Assembly (NCBI GenBank): GCA_932294295.1
Contig: OW028581.1
Coordinates: 14,048,162 to 14,112,161 of the forward strand
Direction of reading: 5' to 3'
DNA: 64,000 bases
Origin: Alitta virens
Taxonomy: Eukaryota; Annelida; Polychaeta; Phyllodocida; Nereididae
This document shows, one piece after another, positions 49,501-58,983 of the stretch. Position numbers and translations under genes: made by a program. The notes beneath the pieces are model-generated. The model had not been told where the DNA came from and did not search any database. It was given only the letters and a program-made list of their open reading frames with translations. Within the stretch, counting starts at the first letter, position 1, and the number at the start of each line of letters is the position of its first letter.

Positions 49501-51336
49501 ACGTAAATATGATATTATGACCACATTATAAACTATCAAAGTACATCTGCATGCATGTTATGTTCAAGTTACATAACATCCATTAAATGATTAAATACAG
49601 TGAAGAGCTTCCATTACTGAAAAACAGGTGCAATAGAAAATCATACAGAAAACTCAAGAGAAGCGAGAAATATAATATGAGGTCCATGCAAAAAATAATG
49701 CATCAGTCAGTGACAGAAATTCATTGAGCATCATCTAAGTATACATGCACCCCGCAACACCAAAATTAACAGTTATTCATTTTTCATGACATATTCAAGG
49801 GCAGTAAGGAACACATAAGGCATTTTGTTAACACTTGAATTTCCTTCCAAAATGCCTTGCGTTTATCCCGGCAAAATCCTTGTATTATTCATTCGCGTTC
49901 CTTAGGTTCCTTTCAATGTTCTTAATCGATTGTTCTCAATCAGTTGAATTATCCGTGGACAAAACCCAAAAATGAAATTGCCTTTTTCCTGATGGCGATC
50001 AGTGATCTGCTCGCCTTGAATTGTCCTCTTCACTGTGTTATACATGATGACAGACTTTTTTTTTTTATGGTTGAATTTAAGTCTGAATGTACCACACAAA
50101 GGTAATGGAAATAGATTGAGCATCTAAGGCCTGCTGGGGTTTTCCGTATGATTCCGCGAGGGATCTTGAAGAGATTTCCAAGTACAGTTTTCCTGTCTTC
50201 CACACAAACCCAGCTGTGGCTGCCGAGGGTTTTACCTGCTTAAGGCTGCTTTGCACAGTATTTTGTGCCTGTCGTATTTCTTTGAAGATGCTCTTATATT
50301 GTATCCATGCTTTCTATCAGCCTGTGAAATTCACGTTTATACGTGGTTCTGCAGCACAGCCTGCATATCCCCATACTTGATCACTAGTCGCCTCGCACTT
50401 AAAACCTATATAGCCACTAATTTCAAAGTTATCTCTAAGAAGTATTGTCCACTTCTCATTTTCCCAGCTGGATGTCGTTCGGATGAGAAATTACATTGGC
50501 GGTCCCTTGTACTCAGTTTCTATGCTGAGGCAAGTAAAAGATCCCACCCATGGGGTAAATGTGTAACACGGGTGGACTCCTCTCTTTCACCTCATCAATC
50601 AACCCTCGATAGTGGCAAGAACTTGCCTTAGAGGACTGCATTTTCCACAGAGGACTGCATTTTCCACATCTATCTATCTATGTTTAACTGCTTCCTCACC
50701 AGTATTGAGCTACAGGAACGGTCATCTCAGCTGCACATCGCACGTTGGTTGTGTAAACTCACTGGACTAATTCAATTACCAGTCGTAAAAATTTCACTCA
50801 TGTCTTGCTTGGGTGAAACTCAGTTTTCGCAATCATCACTAATACTACACTACACTACACTAGCGATATCAGCTACAAAGCGCTCAACAGAAACAAACGA
50901 CAAACAACGTGGATCAAAAAGAATTGTTGGCTATAATTTCATGTCCCCAAAAAGGTCAGGGTCAGTAGGTCAGGAACTTTAGAAAAAAATTTCTTCTTTA
51001 CTGTAATAAGACTAGATTGAATGTCGTAAAAGTAAACATGCACATTTGCGGCAGTGAAAACAAGCAAACGAACCTAGTGATATTTTTTAGTATAACATTC
51101 AACCTTACATCCATTTTCTTAGAAGAACAAATCTTAAAACCATACCAGAAATTTCAGGTAAGTCCAAATTAACTTCAGGGTCAGTACAAGATTATTAGGG
51201 TTGGTCGGAAACCATAACAAAACAATTTATTTCGATCCATCCAACTAAAGACAGTTCTCAGGGATTCGTGGAGACTTATTTTTGATATCTCCAGGAAACC
51301 CTGACCCACCGACTGGAATAACTAATATGTACTTAC
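49501..51336. other. Intron between the PWWP-gene exon 7 and the ZnF array
   Basis: Non-coding in context. 49902-50123 on the minus strand reads GNFIFGFCPRIIQLIEN, reminiscent of the PRT-I-WN tail of CR1/RTE-like LINE proteins, and may be a small LINE remnant (weak). 50460-50640 on the minus strand resembles a dispersed repeat with CATCCGAACGACATCC. The 126-codon plus-strand frame at 50251 has no protein-like features. Confidence 0.45.
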
Positions 51337-51433
51337 ATTCTTCGTCTTCTGCACTGGGACGAACAATTGTTTCTGCTGGCCTTCTTCTGATGTTGCGTGT
51401 GACTCGCACTACATCCACTTGATTACGAGATTC
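51337..51433 (-). CDS. PWWP gene exon 7: basic linker, ends in phase 1
   Basis: 97 nt between TTGTTTTAG and GTAAGT, encoding a basic stretch with VTRNIRRRPAETIV, then SAEDEE and one extra base T. The RNIRRRP cluster could be a nuclear localisation signal. The trailing T joins with the first two bases of any ZnF exon to make TGT or TGC (Cys), followed by AKRS, LKRS or IKRS in frame. There is no stop and no continuation of its own in the next 6.7 kb, so it must splice onward into the array. Confidence 0.8.
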
Positions 51434-51549
51434 CTAAAACAACATATAAATATACTTTTAGTTGCAACCAAATAGAGTTACCCCTAAACAGAAATTGATG
51501 GGCTGACCTGGCATAAAGCACCTATCTTACATCCACAGAATCTACTCAC

Positions 51550-51585
51550 CTTATTTGCACCCCAACTCCTGGAAACTGTGAAGTT
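51550..51585 (-). CDS. PWWP gene exon 6: possible 36-nt microexon
   Basis: 36 nt between a weak acceptor (ATGCAAAAAG) and a strong donor (GTGAGT), encoding NFTVSRSWGANK in phase 0 on both sides. Including or skipping it keeps the frame. The strong donor supports it; the weak polypyrimidine tract argues against constitutive use. Confidence 0.4.
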
Positions 51586-51956
51586 CTTTTTGCATAGAAA
51601 GAAATACAAAAATTACATAAAATTGCCAAATGCCGCAAATCATGACCAAAATTAACAATCCACTTTAAAATCAAACTACTTTTTTCACTGGGGATATTTT
51701 CATAACTCTTTGAATTTTATTTTATTTACTACAAAGTCATGAAAAGTCATCAAATGAAAATTAGCCACATAACTACCAGTCCAAAGGACAACTTTCACAA
51801 TTTTGATAATAAAAAGTACATTTAGCTGTCCATTTTGTTTCTTGCAAGCAGTCTTGCACTTTCAAATTTCAACAGTTAATAAATAATTTTTAAAAGATTC
51901 TTAGTTTGCAGTATGATTGCATCAGTAATGTTAAGTAAATCTGTGTGTAGACTTAC

Positions 51957-52067
51957 CTCATCACTATCATCACTATCATCTTCATCTTCATAATCATCAT
52001 CATCTTCATAATTATCATCCCCATCATCATTGTCACTTATCTCTACTCCTCCATCATTTCCAGAATC
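51957..52067 (-). CDS. PWWP gene exon 5: Asp/Glu-rich acidic exon
   Basis: 37 codons, phase 0 at both ends, acceptor ACTTCAG and donor GTAAGT. Almost wholly acidic: after DSGNDGGVEIS there is a run of D, E, S and Y. Such tracts are common in chromatin proteins as histone- or protein-binding segments. Confidence 0.8.
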
Positions 52068-52310
52068 CTGAAGTTTAATAAATTTATATAAGACCAAAGA
52101 AATATATCTCATAATAATTGTTGTAGTCTGTTGGTAAAATTCTATGATTTGTAAGAGCAATTTCTGAGGAAAATTCCGAATGATAATAACACACCGTTGA
52201 ATACTAACAGTAGTACCATATGACTAGGGTCATAAATTTCACAAATGCTGTAATTGAATGGGTGCTGCTACTTTCATATCTACTATTATATCTTTCAATT
52301 ACTCTCATAC

Positions 52311-53729
52311 CTCTGTATGTGCTTCATAGTCTCCCTCTTCAATGTTTTCTTGAACACCACTCGTTGAAGTCTCTCCTTCTTTACATTCCTCAACGACCAA
52401 TTCTACATGTTCCATTTTCTTTTCCACTGCCATCTGCTGAGTTCCTTCCATCCTTCCTTCTGCTGCAACATTTCCTTCTTCTGCTTCATCCTTCATTTGA
52501 TCTTTTCTCAGTGAGACAGGTTCTGCCATTTTTCCTTCCTCTACTTGAGAATAATCTTCAAGATCATCATCCAAAATTTCTGCCTCTTCATCAGCTTCAA
52601 CCTTCATGTGATCTTTTCTCACGGAGACAGATTCTTCTGCCTCTTTAAATGACTCTTCTTCCATTTGCTCTACTTGGACATGACCCATGTCCTCATCCTC
52701 GTCCATCATTTCTGTCTCTTCAAATTGCTTATAATCTGTTTCTTCATCTTCCATTATCTCTTCCTCATCCACAACATCGGAATCCCATTCTCCTTGCGCT
52801 GATGTCTCACCATAATCGGATTCTTTCTCATGAATTTTCATTCTTTCTACAGAGGCACAACCTGCTTCATTGTTTGTTTCAGTAAATACTTGTCCCACAA
52901 ACTCCTTTCTTATGTCTTCTTGCTGAACAAAACCAGAGCTTTCTTTTTGCACCATCACTTCTTCCATTGCTTCTGTCTTTAATTCTACCAGCACCACATC
53001 AGAACCTGCTCCTTCTTCTGCTATAATGTTTGCTTTTGCTGTTCTTTCTGATTCTGCTATTCTTTCTGCTTCTGCTATTCTTTCTACTACTGCTATTCTT
53101 GCTGCTTCCACCATTCTTTCAGCTTGTGCTATTCTTTTCGTTTCTGCTATTCTTTCTGCTTCTGCTATTCTTTCTGCTTCCGCTATTCTTTCTACCACTG
53201 CTATTCTTGCAGCTTCAACCATTCTTTCCGCTTCTGCTATTCTTTCTGCTTCTGTCGTTCTTTCTTCTGCTATTACTTCCTCTTCTGCTATTTGACTCTG
53301 TTCTTTATCTCCTAACTTTCCACCTATCATTTCATCACCATCCATTGTCTTTTCTTGCTTAATTTCTCTTACCACCCCATCAAAACTGGCTACTTCTTCT
53401 GCTCTTATTTCTGCTATTCTTTTTTCTTCTGCTCCTACATCTCCCATTTTTTCTCTCCTGCCTTCCTTCTCTCCCAGTCTTTTATCTACTTCATTCTGTT
53501 CAGACTCTTCTCTCTCGCTTTGTTCTTCCACGCCCAACCTTTCTTCCCCTATCTCTTCCTCCACACTGGAGGTAGACTCGTCCTTAACTCCACAATTTAG
53601 TCCTTTTTTCTTTGCAGGCTCATCATCTTTCCGTTGCACTACAGTTGTTCTTTCCTGCACAGTGACAGTAGAAGCCGTCTGGTCTTCAACATGTTCCGAT
53701 GTTCTTGACTGCCTATGTGACACTCTGGT
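52311..53729 (-). CDS. PWWP gene exon 4: long Glu-rich coiled-coil exon
   Basis: 473 codons, phase 0 at both ends (acceptor TTTTAG, donor GTATGA). It starts TRVSHRQSRTSEHVED. Glu/Lys/Arg-rich throughout, with a central block (about codons 145-225 of the exon) of repeated RIAEAE and RMVEAA units predicting a long charged helix or coiled coil. The N-terminal part holds several basic/acidic clusters (EKEGRREK), and the C-terminal half several acidic clusters (EDEDMG, DEEEIMEDEE). No enzymatic domain was recognised. The antisense strand gives long Leu/Phe/Ser frames that are only shadows. Confidence 0.8.
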
Positions 53730-54428
53730 CTAAAATCAAAATGATACCAAACCAGCAATTAACACTATGACATCTCAGTTCATTTTAAAAAAAAATAGCA
53801 CCGCAAGCAGTGATGACGCTCGTTTGTTGTATGCATGTTACTTGCTTTACATAGTCCAGGGTTGTTGCTCTTTCAGGGTCTGTTGGGTTATTACCACCAA
53901 GTAAACATACTAAGTAAATTCATAACATTTGACCCCTTCATGGGTACCCAAAGACAACCATACAAGTATTACAACATCATCATAACAACCTGTAGAGTGT
54001 ACAAACCAAATACGGTGAATATCAAATCTTCCAAACAGAGGTTATAGCATTCTACCCCTTTAAGGGTTAATATACCCCATGGCAACCAAATTTGAAGCAA
54101 ATCCAATCGCCCAAACAGAAATTATAGCATTTTAACATTATGGGGTAATTACCCCAAGACAACCGTTAAGTTTCAGAACCCCAACCCTGAATAAACTCCA
54201 TGCACTGTGTTCTTCACTCATAGAAGTAATCATGCTTCCATTAAAATAACATACCCACAGAGAGAGTATTTCTTCCATTGATGAGCTCAATGTAAGATCT
54301 TAACCAGAAGGTGCTAACGCCACCAACAACAGCAAAAATGACGACTAAGTGACAATAATAACTCGTCTGTTAGACAAACAGACGAGCTAAAAATAACCAA
54401 CTTTCATTGCTCTGGAATGTATATTTAC
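53730..54428. other. Intron 3 of the PWWP gene
   Basis: 699 bp. It contains imperfect direct repeats with TTATAGCATT and ACCCCATGGCAACC / ACCCCAAGACAACC motifs at about 53920-54170, and a perfect 10-bp stem hairpin at 54362-54371 with 54377-54386. Confidence 0.6.
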
Positions 54429-54564
54429 CCGACTGGCACAGAGAATTTTTAGTTCTCGTTCGATTTCATACAAGCCCTCGTTAAAACCTTTTAACCCCTT
54501 GGGGCGGGCGTAGTCATCTTTGAACTTCTCATATGGGAGCAATGCACCGGAAGACAGGAATGCT
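54429..54564 (-). CDS. PWWP gene exon 3: C-terminal half of the PWWP domain
   Basis: 136 nt, acceptor AATGCAG and donor GTAAAT. With two bases of exon 2 it encodes LAFLSSGALLPYEKFKDD and then a KGFNEGLYEIER stretch. The P-Y-x-K and KGF-EGL-EIE patterns are diagnostic for the helical C-terminal part of HDGF/LEDGF-type PWWP domains. Ends in phase 0. Confidence 0.88.
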
Positions 54565-54670
54565 CTGCATTGAAAACAGGTAATTGCATTAAAATGTTAT
54601 TAATTAACAGTGCAAGGATGTCTAATTAGGAATTCTGTGACATTGCAAATTAATAAAATTGTAATCTTAC

Positions 54671-54747
54671 AATTTCTGAATGCCAAGAAGAATGACAGGA
54701 TATTTTCCTTTGGGCAGCTTCACATATCCAGGCAGAACATCAATGAC
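54671..54747 (-). CDS. PWWP gene exon 2: middle of the PWWP domain
   Basis: 77 nt, acceptor TTCAACAG and donor GTAAGA; encodes VIDVLPGYVKLPKGKYPVIL then LGIQK and ends in phase 2. The KYPV strand and the following strand fit the PWWP beta-barrel. Where HDGF/LEDGF have a phenylalanine-rich FFG this protein has ILLG. Confidence 0.85.
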
Positions 54748-56588
54748 CTGTTGAACAAGTGAAATTAAAGTCATATATATAAAATGTAGGACTGTACACA
54801 GTTCTCGATATACCGTTTATACCGGTACAAGGATAACGATATGGGTATTGACAATCGTTCTGTAATAATAACGATACACTTAAACGATATAAGATCCGAT
54901 TATTTTGTTGGAAAAAAATGTTGGGTCGGTAGGTTGGGGAGTTTTGTCAATGCCAACATAGGCTGCTGCAGCAGCATACCCTCAGCAAATTTGAAAAACA
55001 TTGAATATTGGCCCAGGTGAAAAATTCGGCAATAGACCTGTAAATTTATTTATGGTAGCCCAAAAAGAGAAATATATTGCAGTACAACTTTGGAATGCAC
55101 CATTGCTCAGACATTAATAAGTGAAATGCATATATAAATATAGACAGTCATTTCTCTGTTGGCAAAGATTGCCTTGCAACTAGCTGGCACAGCGACCTTT
55201 GCCCTGAATGGCCTAAATTTTTGTGGTTATTTATCTCCTTTCTGATTGGATGCAACAGGAACTTTTGCACAATCAGAGAAGGCCTTAGAAAGCACTACCA
55301 TGTTTGGAATACGGTTTCATAGCGTCATGTTGTAAGCTGGTGTCTGATTAGTCAATAAGTTGTTTTTTTCCACTAGAGGATAGTTCATGCAAGGCCTTCC
55401 ATTGATCTAGCAATGACCATATTGCCAGCTATTATTACAGATGGCGACAGTTGCTCCACAACTACAGCTCAGGGGGTCAAAGTGTCGCTCGAGCGACAAC
55501 TAGAATTGTCACAGTGCACATACGGTACCGATCAGTTTTTAATTTATAACTGGAGCCTATCGGTGCTGAATCCAGAAGATGGTGTTAATGTTGTATTTAC
55601 TAATTCCTCATTACTAATATTTGCACCATGGAGACAAGAGTATCTTCCGTTTGACTTTTGAGCGATGTTTTGAACTTTTCAAGGCTTTTTCATGCCAGAA
55701 AAGTGATTCTGAAGTCATGTTAGTGTGTTATTGACTTATTCCAACTTAGTTTTCTCTGCCGTTTTTTTAGCTGTAGTAAGTGTAGGAAGTCCGTTAGTTG
55801 ATCGTCATAAAAATGGTTCTTTTACCAGTATGCACCCACAGCAAAATGGTGAGAAATGACGTGATTTGGATCCCCAGTGATCCAAGTAGCTGTCAGACAC
55901 CCACAAAGTGCTCTGGCATTAGAGATAAGCTCACACTGCGTTAAAGGGAGGGAGAAGTCAGAACTTATACAATGATCATAATTTCACAGACATTTCAGAA
56001 TCGACAAAGCATATAAAGTATCAAAATGTAATCAAAATAATGACAATTACCAGAAAGTTTTTCATGTAGTTGTATACTCAAATGTCAATGAGCTAAATTT
56101 AATTTATTTCAAATATAAATATACATAATGTTATTTGTATAAACACATCATCTTTATGTGCATAGTATGTTGAATCATAATTGTGCTTTTGAGATAAATA
56201 ATGTACTGTAAAATCTGGGTCTTTATTTTATCATTTTATCTCTTGGCTGTGTTTGCTACAACATGTGTTGATGCTATTTTAGGTCACCATCAGCACCCCC
56301 TCATTGCACTGCTAGGGGTATCTTGCACTAGCAAATAGCAGGGGTGCCAGAGCAATGGGGTCACTGGTCTCAGCTGTCAATCAAACTTAAATCTGCTGGC
56401 CTCTGAAGTAGATCAGGGTTTTATATCACCATTATGCTGAATGGTACAAGAACCAAAGTTAGGCACACAATTAGTTATACCTTCCCATGTTTATGTGCAA
56501 AAAATGGTAGCGTGGCATTGGTTTTCATCAAAGTATTTTGGGATATTGTGCTTTGTCAGTTGAACCAGCTGAAGGATTTGAAGTTCCT

Positions 56589-56773
56589 GCACTAAAAAAC
56601 TTTACTTGAAATCACATCCGTGCCTTGACTTGTACTAAACTAGGAAAATGGTCGAGGCACGGAATCAAAAAACAATTCAGTTAACGGCTGTTTAGCCAAT
56701 CAGACGTGGTGATATATCAAAAGATGTGAAGGTGTTGCAACAACCTTTTTTAGAAAGTAAGTTTTCTTAGTGT
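56589..56773. mobile_element. CACTA-like MITE with 3-bp target duplication, copy 1
   Basis: 185 bp with imperfect inverted ends GCACTAAAAAACTTTACTT and, from the other end, ACACTAAGAAAACTTACTT. Flanked by CCT on both sides (56586-56588, 56774-56776). The CACTA-like tips and 3-bp duplication suggest the CACTA (or PIF/Harbinger) group. Confidence 0.65.
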
Positions 56774-57646
56774 CCTGCCCATTTTGGCATGTACAGCCAT
56801 TCGCTATTTATACCTCCCAGCAGTCCTTTAAGCAAGCAAAAATATGACGTAACAACAAACAATAACAACAATCACAATGACGTCACTTGGGATTGTTGTG
56901 ATTATGATGTCATACATGAAGTTACGCCTATCACCATCCAAAACCAACCCTTGATGGCTTATGCAAACGAAGGACTGTCCAATCTGTGTATTATATTAGT
57001 GGAACTAAAACATCTATGCACATGCGCAGAAATGATGCGCAGTCGTTGCATAGTAAGCAGAGAGGAAGTAAGGCAGCGTAGGCAGGGTAGGTGGCCTACG
57101 CTGCATACACTGCCTACGCCTGTGGATTCGAACATTCAATTAAAATGAGATAAGAATGAAACTGCCATGACATAGTGACTGCATGGTCTATGTTTAACTT
57201 GTGTACAGGTAACAGCAAACAAATATAGGCCTATAACTACTGTAAACAACCCTCACTGGTACGGTAATAAGGCCTACATGGGCCTCAACATGACAATTAA
57301 TATATATAATAAATAAAAAGTACAATAAATTGTTTTAGCAATACAATGATTATTTTGTAACATTAACCTTTATGATCAAATAGCAAATTGGGGTCACACA
57401 AAAAGTTCAACGAGACACATAAATCATGCTAATTGTACTTTCATAGAAGTTCTGTGAGGTCGTTGGTGAGCAACAAGACTTTATATATCCAATGGACCAT
57501 TAATCTGTGGATTATTTGTATGCTATTTTTCCATAGCCTACAGGCTAGTATTTCAAAGATTGTACATCGTATGTATTGAAGGTTTTATAGGTTTGTCAGA
57601 ATTGCTCAAATAGGACTCCGTTGTTTTGTTTTCTATCTGTGCAGCA

Positions 57647-57802
57647 CAGGGGCAGACTGGGCTGCCGGGAGGTTTCCCGGTGGGCCGATGGTGTAAAAAA
57701 AATAATACTAATAAAAAAATATATATAAATAAATAAATATATACATCTGGGCCGCTGTTACTCAAATTTCCAGGGCCACTATTTCATCCCAGTCCGCCTC
57801 TG
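57647..57802. mobile_element. hAT-like MITE
   Basis: 156 bp with 15-bp terminal inverted repeats, CAGGGGCAGACTGGG against CAGAGGCGGACTGGG, flanked by near-perfect 8-bp duplications GTGCAGCA (57639-57646) and CTGCAGCA (57803-57810). The 8-bp duplication and CAGnGGCGGACTGGG ends are typical of non-autonomous hAT elements. Confidence 0.8.
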
Positions 57803-58638
57803 CTGCAGCAGTACTACATGTGTAGATGTTTAAGCCTAAACCTGACGGTTGTTGGCCTCTCAGGTATGAGAGGTATATTGAGGTATATTAACCCATATTT
57901 TTCAACATACGTTCATAAAGCTGGGTCTGTGGCGACCTCAACCCAAAGTAGGTTGAAAATTATACTTTAATCATGTATAGTTATGATTATTACTTATGAC
58001 TTTATATTAATTTTAATTACTTCCCAATTTGTACCAGATATGCTTCGTTGTTAATCTATATTTGGAGGGTCTGAGGCGACCTCCCCCGTTACCAATAAGA
58101 TAAACATGACCCTGTAATTCGCAACACTTGGGTGGCATCCATCTGTGAGGATGTTATACCTAACTTTACTTTGCGAGTTCACTCTGTTGTGAATGAGATT
58201 TCGGTGTAACATGGGGGTTACAACCCTATTACTTGTTCTATCTTATTAAAATAAGTTATTAAAACTCAGTAAAAGTTTACCACAAAATACACTTGTGCAA
58301 TGTAGGCTAATCACTCACGGAGGAGATGCAACGGAGATTTTTTCGCGTCAATATTGGATATGATAAACTGGACTCAAAGTGGGGTAGCTTTGTGGAAAAA
58401 ATTCTCAGGAACACCACTGGCACTGTGATTTTTTTTGGTAAGAAAGACAAAAGGCTTTTTATTGTGAATGATTAATTGGCAAGAAGTCATGTCAACAAAA
58501 ATTTCCGTTTCATCTTCTCTCTATATATGTATAGTGTACATAACTACAATATATGAGACCACATGTAGTGCAGTGCAGTGAGTGAACTGCAGTGCAGTGC
58601 TGCACCTGTTTCAGACAAAAGACTTCAGTGTCTTGTAC

Positions 58639-58710
58639 CTTTGCAGGCCACGGTGACCATTTCCTCAGCTTGGCGAAGACCACGTCTCCCGGCTGAAACT
58701 TCGGCATCAT
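58639..58710 (-). CDS. PWWP gene exon 1: start codon and N-terminal half of the PWWP domain
   Basis: Starts at tandem ATG codons (58710 or 58707) and encodes MMPKFQPGDVVFAKLRKWSP then WPAK before the donor GTACAA, phase 0. GDVVFAKLRKWSPWPAK is the first beta-hairpin of a PWWP domain, with SPWP as the signature. PWWP domains bind methylated histone H3 tails (usually H3K36me) and DNA, so the protein is probably a chromatin-tethered nuclear factor. Exons 1-3 give one PWWP domain at residues about 5-95, followed by Glu-rich, acidic and basic regions (to about residue 649) and then a ZnF exon. The very N-terminal PWWP position recalls HDGF/LEDGF proteins, but those lack zinc fingers. Transcribed divergently from api5. 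Confidence 0.88.
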
Positions 58711-58914
58711 GACTAGAAGCTCTATTTGGACATTTTAACGTTGTATATGGCCAAATTCACATGACAACACACAGAACTTGCAGCCTTCGCGCTTCTTCAT
58801 CCATGAAAATCGACAGTGGCGCCCTCTGTTCATTCCCAGCATTCCCTGACAGCGTGGCTTGCGTTTCCTGTGGCAAGTGACTAGTGAGGGACGCCACCGA
58901 AAAAAAACAAGAAA
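58711..58914. promoter_or_regulatory. Shared head-to-head promoter region, PWWP gene and api5
   Basis: Only 204 bp separate the two start codons, which point away from each other, so both 5' UTRs and core promoters must overlap or lie inside or very near this stretch. No TATA box in a convincing position. 58820-58828 (CGCCCTCTG) fits the core of a CTCF site on one strand, weak evidence for an insulator-type element. Confidence 0.6.
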
Positions 58915-58983
58915 ATGACGACGATAGAACAACTCTACAAGGACTATGAGACTCTTGCAGAAGCTAAGGACAAAGCGGGAGAG
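58915..58983 (+). CDS. api5: API5 exon 1
   Basis: Encodes MTTIEQLYKDYETLAEAKDK and AGE, then donor GTGAGG, phase 0. It matches the start of apoptosis inhibitor 5 (AAC-11/FIF), a nuclear all-helical HEAT/ARM-repeat protein that restrains apoptosis downstream of E2F1 and binds Acinus. The family is recognised from exons 1-6 together: the helical repeat pairs appear in the expected order and the exon phases all join. The six exons give about 323 residues, roughly the first 60% of a typical API5; the rest (leucine zipper and basic C-terminus) lies beyond the right edge. Confidence 0.93.

Larger units (their letters stand above)
54748..58638. other. Intron 1 of the PWWP gene
   Basis: 3.9 kb of non-coding DNA with at least two MITEs (56589-56773 and 57647-57802), a lone transposon-end sequence at 55627-55643 and a perfect 11-bp hairpin at 57073-57083 with 57094-57104. 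The open frames at 55413 and 56789 on the plus strand show no domain or splice context that would support a gene. Confidence 0.6.

Noticed and set aside
50251..50631. 126-codon plus-strand frame
   Set aside because: Composition is not protein-like and the complementary strand resembles a dispersed repeat.
52220..53600. Several plus-strand Leu/Phe/Ser-rich open frames
   Set aside because: They are the exact antisense of the Glu-rich exon 4, whose splice sites and phase are good; the low-complexity content explains the open frames.
55413..55661. 82-codon plus-strand frame in intron 1
   Set aside because: No splice context, no recognised domain, and its end overlaps a transposon-end sequence.
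58639..58710. PWWP gene as a plain HDGF/LEDGF orthologue
   Set aside because: No integrase-binding-domain-like exon was seen. The last upstream exon ends in phase 1 and needs a further exon, and the only in-phase candidates seen are ZnF exons.
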